Source of the DNA: an uncultured Methanosarcinales archaeon
GTDB lineage: Archaea > Halobacteriota > Methanosarcinia > Methanotrichales > Methanotrichaceae
Reading direction: 5' to 3'
DNA length: 9,710 nt
Assembly: GCA_937864385.1 (NCBI GenBank)
Contig: CALMJN010000367.1
Coordinates: 1-9,710 of the forward strand
Positions 5,092 through 9,710 of the stretch are shown here, in pieces (position 1 is the stretch's first letter; each line of letters begins with the position of its first letter). Under the pieces are notes generated by a model. It saw only the letters and a list, made by a program, of their open reading frames with translations. It was not told the DNA's origin and did no database searches. The position numbers were made by a program, and so were the translations under genes.

Positions 5092-7011
5092 GTGCAACTG
5101 AATGATTGCCCTTTGACTGCCTGCAAAATATTGATATCGCTGCTCTTTATAGCCAGCCTGGTCCCGGCTCAGGGCAGCATGGTTCCGGCTCAGGGGGCTG
5201 AAGGGGGTGGGACAGCCTCTCCGATGGATCTCGATCCCGCCAGCCGGCAGAATCCGCCCGAACCGCTGATCGATCCTTCTGCCTGCAATCATCCACCAGA
5301 GCAGCCTTCCATTGCCGATGGGCCAATATCCGGCGCACCAGGAGTCGCCTGTAATTATACTGCTTATGCAATAGATCCGGACGGCGATCCTCTAATCTAC
5401 ATCTTCCATTGGGACGATGGAAATACCTCAACAGTGGGGCCGTTTGAATCGGAAGCCAATGCCGCAGCAGATCACATCTGGAGGCGGGCAGGGACCTATA
5501 AGGTTAGGGTCAGGGCTATGGATGATAATGCTTCATCCCCCTGGTCATCTCCACTAAAAGTAGTGGTCAATTCCCCGCCCGGCCAGCCTGCCATCCCCGC
5601 CGGGAAGAGCACAGTCCTGCCGGGAGAGATGATATCCTTTGCCACATCGGCAGAAGATCCCGATGGGGATCGGCTGCGATATATCTTCGACTGGGGAGAC
5701 GGATCTGTCTCTGTCACTAACTGGACTGAATCGGGGCGGGCCTTGAGCATAACCCACTCATGGCGGAGAGCGGGAAGCTATGTGATTGCAGTGAGAGCAG
5801 AGGACAGTGCAAGTGCCTCTTCCCTCTGGTCCGGTCCACTGGATGTAGTGGTCAATTCCCCGCCCGGCCGGCCTGCCATCCCCGCGGGGAAGAGCACAGT
5901 CCTGCCAGGAGAGACAACATCCTTTGCCACATCGGCAGAAGATCCCGATGGGGATTGGCTGCGATATATCTTCGACTGGGGAGACGGATCCGTCTCCGTC
6001 ACTGACTGGACTGAATCGGGACGGGCCTTGAGCATAACCCACTCATGGCGGAGAGCGGGAAGATATGTGATTGCAGCGAGAGCAGAGGACTGTGCAAATG
6101 CTTCTTCCCCCTGGTCTGAGGCAATAGCCATAATCATCAATACCCTGCCCGGCCGGCCTGATCAGCTCTCCGGGCCAGGCTCTGGATATGCCATGGTACC
6201 ATACAATTTTCAGACCTCGGCCATCGATCAGGATGGAGATTCTCTGAATTACACCTTTGATTGGGGAGATGGATCATTAGATGCCCTTGATCTTATTGGC
6301 TCGGGCATCAATGTCAGCTCCAATCACACCTGGACGGTCCCCGGAACCTACCAGATCAGGGCAATGGCCTCAGACCGGATGGGGGGTGAGTGGTCTGAGG
6401 AGCGGAGCATTACTATAGCCGCAAATGAGCAGCCGGATCGTCCCAGGGATCTATATGGATTGAGATCCAGCTACACCGGGATTGTCTGCAACTATTTCAC
6501 CATGACCAGGGACCCCGATGGAGACAATGTGATGCATCTTTTGGACTGGGGTGATGGAACGGCTACTGAAACCGGCCATATCCCCTCCGGATCTCTTGAA
6601 AATGCATCACATAAATGGAGCAGCCCCGGCGAGTATCCGGTCCGGGTCTGCTCATTAGATGAGAAGGGTGCGCCATCTCAGTGGTCTGGGCCTTTTCTGG
6701 TTTCGATAAGTGCCAATGATCCACCGGAGCCGCCGGCCATGCCATCCGGTCCCGCCGCAGGGCAATGCCTGATCTCTCAAGAATATGCCACATCGGCGAG
6801 AGATCCGGATGGGGATGCGGTGAAATATGTCTTTGACTGGGGGGATGGAACCACCAGCTGGACTGGCCTGGAGTATCTGGTTTCGGGAGAGGAGAGTTCA
6901 GTATCCCATAAATGGATGCAACCGGGAGCCTATCAGATAAAAGCTGCTGCCTTGGACGATAAAGGCCTGATCTCGGATTGGTCCGGGGCGCTTGCAGTGA
7001 AGATAGAATAG
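5092..7011 (+). CDS. Exported surface protein with six PKD repeats, 639 aa
   Basis: The N-terminus has a signal peptide (basic/polar start, then ILISLLFIASLVPAQG), so the protein is exported. After a low-complexity linker come six PKD-type beta-sandwich repeats of about 95 residues, at roughly 66-157, 158-252, 253-347, 348-441, 442-537 and 538-639. Each has a DPDGD-like acidic loop (DQDGD in repeat 4) and a WGDG core (WDDG in repeat 1), ending near an SxxWS motif. DPDGD loops often bind calcium. PKD proteins in methanogens are usually cell-surface or matrix adhesion components. No C-terminal transmembrane anchor or sorting motif follows the last repeat, so it may be released or attached non-covalently. 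Start choice: GTG 5092 is the furthest upstream; TTG 5113 would give a more compact signal peptide; the ATG at 5104 is out of frame. Confidence 0.88.
   Translation: MQLNDCPLTACKILISLLFIASLVPAQGSMVPAQGAEGGGTASPMDLDPASRQNPPEPLIDPSACNHPPEQPSIADGPISGAPGVACNYTAYAIDPDGDPLIYIFHWDDGNTSTVGPFESEANAAADHIWRRAGTYKVRVRAMDDNASSPWSSPLKVVVNSPPGQPAIPAGKSTVLPGEMISFATSAEDPDGDRLRYIFDWGDGSVSVTNWTESGRALSITHSWRRAGSYVIAVRAEDSASASSLWSGPLDVVVNSPPGRPAIPAGKSTVLPGETTSFATSAEDPDGDWLRYIFDWGDGSVSVTDWTESGRALSITHSWRRAGRYVIAARAEDCANASSPWSEAIAIIINTLPGRPDQLSGPGSGYAMVPYNFQTSAIDQDGDSLNYTFDWGDGSLDALDLIGSGINVSSNHTWTVPGTYQIRAMASDRMGGEWSEERSITIAANEQPDRPRDLYGLRSSYTGIVCNYFTMTRDPDGDNVMHLLDWGDGTATETGHIPSGSLENASHKWSSPGEYPVRVCSLDEKGAPSQWSGPFLVSISANDPPEPPAMPSGPAAGQCLISQEYATSARDPDGDAVKYVFDWGDGTTSWTGLEYLVSGEESSVSHKWMQPGAYQIKAAALDDKGLISDWSGALAVKIE
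5161..5195 (+). repeat. 21-bp micro-duplication (VPAQG repeat) after the signal peptide
   Basis: GTCCCGGCTCAGGG at 5161-5174 recurs as GTTCCGGCTCAGGG at 5182-5195, with 13 of 14 bases identical and a period of 21 bases. It encodes VPAQGSM followed by VPAQGAE. This is an in-frame seven-codon duplication at the signal-peptide boundary, probably from slippage. Confidence 0.75.
5563..6117 (+). repeat. Near-identical 285-bp tandem repeat encoding PKD repeats 2 and 3
   Basis: The unit beginning GTGGTCAATTCCCCGCCCGG occurs at 5563 and again at 5848, an in-frame period of exactly 285 bases (95 codons). Similarity persists to about 6117, where the copies diverge. The two protein copies differ at about ten of the first ~86 residues, and most silent positions also match. 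The other four repeats share only the domain motifs. This indicates a recent duplication or ongoing gene conversion inside the gene. Confidence 0.9.
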
Positions 7012-7018
7012 AAAATGA

Positions 7019-7031
7019 CGCCATATGTCGC
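7019..7031 (+). repeat. Left arm of imperfect inverted repeat flanking the DUF1670 pair
   Basis: CGCCATATGTCGC pairs with the minus-strand reading of 8670-8682 (CGCTGTATGTCGC), 11 of 13 bases identical. Both read inward towards the gene pair. The arm lies just outside the stop of the downstream DUF1670 gene, where base composition changes. No matching target-site duplication is evident beside it. Confidence 0.3.
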
Positions 7032-7048
7032 TTGCCCCTAAAAATTGT

Positions 7049-7810
7049 TTAGCTAACATGAGTCTCCACATCCTTAATGCTCCTTTGAGCATCGATTAAC
7101 TCGACATATTCGTTTACCAACCTCTCACTCATTCCAATAATTCGAGCGATTTCTATCGGTTTCATTTTGCCGTGTAGCATTCTTACTTTTTTAAAGGCCT
7201 TGATATATCTGTCACAAGCCTCTTCAGTATGCTGTGTCATTCGCGAGATATCTGGTGTCGGAATGCCCTGAAGGAACTTTTCGATTATTACCTTTTTATG
7301 AGTCAATGATGGCCCAATATCATGAATGGTTCCTCGATAAGGCAGGATGACTCCCAGTTCCGTCTGATATGCTTTGATATCCTTTCCAATTGTTCCGGCA
7401 CTCACCCCGATCAATTCAGCTACATCAGCTTGAGTCAACACACCTTTCTGAGCATAAGCCTCCTTTAGCAATCTGGCTACGCGATATTTCCTAATTTCCT
7501 GATGAGAGAAGCCATTTACCCGCATCTGCTTATCCTCTTCGTGTGTTATGGAGAGGATAGTCGGAACAATTTTCATTTTTGAGAGCGTTTTTCCAGGACC
7601 TGGCTTTTCATCCATGTGCACAGCAAACCATAGAGTCTGCCCTACTTCCAGATGCCACGGGTCTCTCGAGTACTGCTGAAAGATCCGAATCAAATCTTCG
7701 ATGAGCATATCTTGGACTCGATCGCCGCCAACAAATGCGTACTGCTCTTCAAGAAGGTTTTTGATTGCACCATGAATTCCCTTTCCTTGAGATGGAGCTG
7801 ATGGATTCAT
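7049..7810 (-). CDS. DUF1670 family protein, downstream paralogue, 253 aa
   Basis: I assign the uncharacterised DUF1670 family on the signature PGPGKTLSKMKIVPTILSIT at 70-89, the form PGxGKxLxxxxIVPVxLxxx recurring in this family, and on pairing with a clear paralogue. Downstream are three helix-turn-helix-like segments: about 125-150 (LTQADVAELIGVSAGTIGKD), 184-207 (TPDISRMTQHTEEACDRYIK) and 217-236 (MKPIEIARIIGMSERLVNEY). DNA binding is therefore a reasonable inference, but no nuclease, recombinase or transposase catalytic triad is visible. No signal peptide or membrane span is present. Its ATG overlaps the upstream gene's TGA (ATGA), so translation is probably coupled and the two products may act together. 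Base composition is clearly lower in GC than the flanking genes. Confidence 0.82.
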   Translation of the reverse strand: MNPSAPSQGKGIHGAIKNLLEEQYAFVGGDRVQDMLIEDLIRIFQQYSRDPWHLEVGQTLWFAVHMDEKPGPGKTLSKMKIVPTILSITHEEDKQMRVNGFSHQEIRKYRVARLLKEAYAQKGVLTQADVAELIGVSAGTIGKDIKAYQTELGVILPYRGTIHDIGPSLTHKKVIIEKFLQGIPTPDISRMTQHTEEACDRYIKAFKKVRMLHGKMKPIEIARIIGMSERLVNEYVELIDAQRSIKDVETHVS

Positions 7811-8628
7811 TGTCTGACCCCCAGACCCCCTTTTTTCGAATCGAGTTTTTCGATCGACTTGGTCACAGTCTGATTGAGGCGATCAGAAGCGAGTTCTTTA
7901 TAGGTCTTGTATAACGCAAGGTACTCAGAGACAACTTTCTCCGAAGAGTTGGTTAATTCTCGGATTTGAATAATTGAATAACCTTTATTTGAGAGAAGGA
8001 CAACCTTTGAAAATCCGCTGATGTACCGCTTGATCGAGTCGCCGGTATGACGAGTTCTCTGTTCGATCTCTGTATATTCGTATCCTTTGAGGTAAAGTTC
8101 AATGATCTGTGTTTTATGCGAGACCGTCGGCCCGATATCCTGGATCTCGCCACGAGTCGGAACGACTATACCTTGCCTTCTCATCTCTTGCATATCTCTT
8201 TGAATAGTACGGATGCTGGTTGTGAGGAGCAATGCCAAATCTTCTTGAATGAGAAGACCACCCTGGTCATACGCCTCATTAGCAAATCTGAGAAGTTTAT
8301 GTTTCCGCAAGCCAGGGACGCCTTGTTCTTTCAGAACTGCGGCGTCATCCGGATGGGATACTGTTAGAGTAACCGGCACAATTTTGAGGTTGTCTATTGA
8401 TTTTCCAGGACCTTCTTTAGCGCTAATTGCATGGTAGATCACCTGCGAGTCTCCTCGAAGATTACCATAATTGGCTTCCACATGCTCATGCATTAGCTGA
8501 ACAAGTGATCGAGCGAGTGCAGGAGAAAAGCCATATTCTATTTTTAGGCTATTGGAGAGTTCTTGTTCATTGGTTTTCCTCCATGCATTGATCAGTGATT
8601 TGGTGTCTGTTCCGGCGGCAGGCATCAT
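7807..8628 (-). CDS. DUF1670 family protein, upstream paralogue, about 273 aa
   Basis: This is a paralogue of the adjacent gene with the same order of parts. Counting from ATG at 8628, there is a helical N-terminus, GPGKSIDNLKIVPVTLTVSH at 73-92, then HTH-like segments at about 127-150 (IQEDLALLLTTSIRTIQRDM), 184-206 and 217-238, and a lysine-rich tail. TRGEIQDIGPTVSHK here matches YRGTIHDIGPSLTHK in the partner, so the two clearly share ancestry. The open frame reaches ATG 8721, but those extra codons run through the putative promoter and contain no family-like sequence. I prefer 8628, which has GGTG about five bases upstream and a TATA-like box ~34 bases upstream; ATG 8637 and 8625 are alternatives. 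The role is unknown; the HTH content suggests nucleic-acid binding. Confidence 0.8.
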   Translation of the reverse strand: MMPAAGTDTKSLINAWRKTNEQELSNSLKIEYGFSPALARSLVQLMHEHVEANYGNLRGDSQVIYHAISAKEGPGKSIDNLKIVPVTLTVSHPDDAAVLKEQGVPGLRKHKLLRFANEAYDQGGLLIQEDLALLLTTSIRTIQRDMQEMRRQGIVVPTRGEIQDIGPTVSHKTQIIELYLKGYEYTEIEQRTRHTGDSIKRYISGFSKVVLLSNKGYSIIQIRELTNSSEKVVSEYLALYKTYKELASDRLNQTVTKSIEKLDSKKGGLGVRQ

Positions 8629-8656
8629 TACACCCATTATCACATATGCCCAGCAT

Positions 8657-8666
8657 GATAATAAAA
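8657..8666 (-). promoter_or_regulatory. TATA-box candidate for the DUF1670 pair
   Basis: Minus-strand TTTTATTATC is centred about 34 bases before the ATG at 8628. It lies between the right inverted-repeat arm and the gene, so the pair carries its own promoter within the bracketed segment. Confidence 0.4.
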
Positions 8667-8669
8667 TCT

Positions 8670-8682
8670 GCGACATACAGCG
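8670..8682 (-). repeat. Right arm of imperfect inverted repeat flanking the DUF1670 pair
   Basis: On the minus strand this reads CGCTGTATGTCGC, matching the left arm at 7019-7031 in 11 of 13 positions. The bracketed segment would be 1,664 bp and holds both DUF1670 genes and their promoter. Similarity does not extend inward beyond the 13 bases. Confidence 0.3.
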
Positions 8683-8742
8683 GTGATGTAAATTTCCCGG
8701 CAAGGCCGCCAATAACGACAAAAAGCCCCTCCTCCAAACCCT

Positions 8743-8750
8743 TCTATACT
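8743..8750 (+). promoter_or_regulatory. TATA-box candidate for the thiamine-binding protein gene
   Basis: TCTATACT lies about 27 bases before the ATG at 8773. With no Shine-Dalgarno sequence upstream of that ATG, a leaderless transcript is plausible. Confidence 0.4.
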
Positions 8751-8772
8751 TTCCCCACCTAAATCATAGTTC

Positions 8773-9063
8773 ATGATAGTAGCTGACTTCTCCATGATCC
8801 CCATGGGCTCAGGCACCAGCGCCTCCCGGTACGTCAAAGCCATCCATGAGGTCCTGAAAAGCTCCGGGGTCAATTTCGTCCCCGGCCCCATGTCCACCTC
8901 GGTGGAGGTCGAGAGCCTGGAAGAGCTCTTCCGGGTGATAGACACCGCCAATGAGAGGCTCAAGGAAATGGGCGTCGGAAGGATCATCACCAACATCAGA
9001 ATCGACTGCCGGCTGGACAAGGAGATCTCCATCCGCTCCAAGCTCCAGGCGGTGAGGCCATGA
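8773..9063 (+). CDS. MTH1187 family thiamine-binding protein
   Basis: This is a small cytoplasmic ferredoxin-like-fold protein of 96 residues, the usual length for the MTH1187/YkoF-like (DUF77) family. Members bind thiamine or related compounds as oligomers; the physiological role in methanogens is not settled. Recognition rests on the N-terminal strand (IVADFSMIPMGSGTSASRYV), the VNFVPGPMSTSVEVES segment with its Gly-Pro and Ser/Thr ligand-site residues, and the helix-strand end (RLKEMGVGRIITNIRIDCRLD). The ATG at 8773 has no obvious Shine-Dalgarno but a TATA-like box at leaderless distance. Its stop overlaps the start of the next gene in an ATGA, so the two are almost certainly one operon. 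GC content is back to the level of the core genes. Confidence 0.92.
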   Translation: MIVADFSMIPMGSGTSASRYVKAIHEVLKSSGVNFVPGPMSTSVEVESLEELFRVIDTANERLKEMGVGRIITNIRIDCRLDKEISIRSKLQAVRP

Positions 9064-9389
9064 CCGGCTCAGGAAAAGCATGCCCCTTCGTTGATGGCAG
9101 GCTGTGCCTAGAGGAGGGCTGCATGGCCTGGCTGCTGGAGGAGGGCTGCAGCCTGATCCGGCCTGCCAGCGGAGCTGCCAGCGCCTTCGAGCTGAAGCTG
9201 AAGGCGGCAGCGCCTCTCATGTACCGCTCCCTCCTGGATCTGGTCCGGATCATGGAGGAGACCTCTAAAAACTGCAACAAATGCGGCCCGGAGCTGTGGA
9301 ACTACGCCCAGGAGGCGAGAGCCGGCTTGCTCGACGAGCTGATACGCTCCGAGCTGGCCGGGGCGGGGATAAAGGGAGGGTGTGATTGA
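9060..9389 (+). CDS. Cysteine-rich hypothetical protein coupled to the thiamine-binding protein
   Basis: This 109-residue protein starts at the ATG inside the ATGA overlap with the preceding gene, so translational coupling is likely. The first 30 residues contain CPFVDGRLCLEEGCMAW and a further Cys, with spacing C-x7-C-x4-C-x8-C (C8, C16, C21, C30). Such a set could hold an iron-sulfur cluster or zinc. A CxxC pair (NCNKC, C72 and C75) lies in the second half, and another Cys is next to the C-terminus (C108). The middle (~38-68) is an amphipathic helix rich in Ala and Leu; no transmembrane span is seen. I do not know a named family. By context it may be a partner or sensor for the thiamine-binding protein, which is inference only. 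Confidence 0.75.
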   Translation: MTGSGKACPFVDGRLCLEEGCMAWLLEEGCSLIRPASGAASAFELKLKAAAPLMYRSLLDLVRIMEETSKNCNKCGPELWNYAQEARAGLLDELIRSELAGAGIKGGCD

Positions 9390-9419
9390 CTATACGTGGC
9401 CGAAGCCAGCGGCAAATCA

Positions 9420-9710
9420 TCAGGCCCGGAATAAGACCAGCCAGAGCAGATAGATGAGATAGCCGGCCACGCCGAGCCCCCCCTCCAGGCGGGAGATGCA
9501 CCTGCCGCTCCAGAAGACGGGCACACAGGCCAGGGCCACCCCGGCCATGAGGGGAATATCCAGCATCAAGAGCTGCCTCTCCACCGGCAGGCCGCCGGGC
9601 GAGGCCATGCAGGTGAGGCCCAAAATCACCAGGATATTGTAAATGCTGCTGCCGAGCAGGTTGCCCACAGCCACATCCCGCTCGTTTCTGATGGTGGCGA
9701 TGGCAGTGGT
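9420..9710 (-). CDS. CaCA-family Na+/Ca2+ exchanger, C-terminal part only
   Basis: The frame is open through the right edge, so the gene starts beyond the window; about 96 C-terminal residues are visible, ending at 9420. The sequence TTAIATIRNERDVAVGNLLG followed by SSIYNILVILGL is the second alpha-repeat of cation/Ca2+ exchangers of the YrbG type, which normally reads as an Arg, then D(I/L)A(V/L)GN, GSN and NI. Here the third position of GSN is Ser (GSS). Two or three further hydrophobic helices follow (about 9515-9570 and 9420-9465), as expected for the membrane C-terminus. Family members exchange Na+ (or H+) for Ca2+ across the cell membrane. It is convergent with the Cys-rich gene, 30 bases away, and not part of that operon. 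Confidence 0.9.
   Translation of the reverse strand, partial: TTAIATIRNERDVAVGNLLGSSIYNILVILGLTCMASPGGLPVERQLLMLDIPLMAGVALACVPVFWSGRCISRLEGGLGVAGYLIYLLWLVLFRA

Noticed and set aside
5147..6140. Several minus-strand open frames with repeated MGYAQGP/MLKARPD-type sequences across the PKD gene
   Set aside because: Their apparent internal repetition only reflects the duplicated PKD units read in antisense.
7012..8690. Classical insertion sequence
   Set aside because: No DDE, serine or HUH transposase signature is visible in either DUF1670 protein and no target-site duplication was found, so I annotate genes and a candidate inverted repeat rather than a mobile element.
8629..8721. N-terminal extension of the upstream DUF1670 gene to ATG 8721
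   Set aside because: The extra 31 codons cross the putative promoter and the right inverted-repeat arm, lack family-like sequence, and a better-placed start with GGTG upstream exists at 8628.
8640..9081. Two long minus-strand open frames (8640-9041 and 8809-9081) over the thiamine-binding gene
   Set aside because: They are shadows of a confidently identified plus-strand family member in GC-rich sequence.

Overview
The window reads as chromosome from a methanogenic archaeon of the Methanosarcinales. I lean to Methanothrix/Methanosaeta (Methanotrichaceae), as an inference from gene content. The supporting genes are an archaeal RecJ/GAN-type DHH nuclease, a stand-alone FadD-like acyl-CoA synthetase, an MTH1187-type thiamine-binding protein, a secreted multi-PKD surface protein and paired DUF1670 proteins. 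Likely promoters have archaeal TATA-box character, several at a distance that suggests leaderless or short-leader transcripts. No tRNA, rRNA, CRISPR array or recognisable transposase was seen.

Layout. Positions 2-439 (+) hold the C-terminal end of an AMP-forming acyl-CoA synthetase. An unrecognised acidic protein (531-1130, +) faces an unrecognised small protein with a possible ribbon-helix-helix N-terminus (1202-1663, -). Next comes the DHH/DHHA1 nuclease (1859-3286, -), and behind it a small secreted or membrane-anchored protein (3341-3757, -). Divergent from these is an alkaline-phosphatase-superfamily protein (3861-4700, +) whose motif order looks circularly permuted. It is followed by a 41-codon, probably leaderless small ORF (4779-4904, +) and an AT-rich intergenic region with a T-run and an inverted repeat. 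A 639-residue exported protein made of six PKD repeats occupies 5092-7011 (+); its repeats 2 and 3 are a recent tandem duplication.

The accessory-looking segment is about 7012-8690. Two paralogous DUF1670 proteins (7049-7810 and 7807-8628, both -) overlap by ATGA, are visibly more AT-rich than their surroundings, and are bracketed by an imperfect 13-bp inverted repeat. The right-hand part returns to GC-rich core sequence. It holds the MTH1187-family thiamine-binding protein (8773-9063, +), translationally coupled to a cysteine-rich protein (9060-9389, +). Convergent to these is the C-terminal end of a cation/Ca2+ exchanger (9420 to the window edge, -).

Most neighbours do not form one pathway. 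The clear functional units are the thiamine-binding/Cys-rich pair and the DUF1670 pair. The most unusual items are the DUF1670 pair as a possible mobile or selfish module, the permuted phosphatase-fold protein, and the freshly duplicated PKD repeat.
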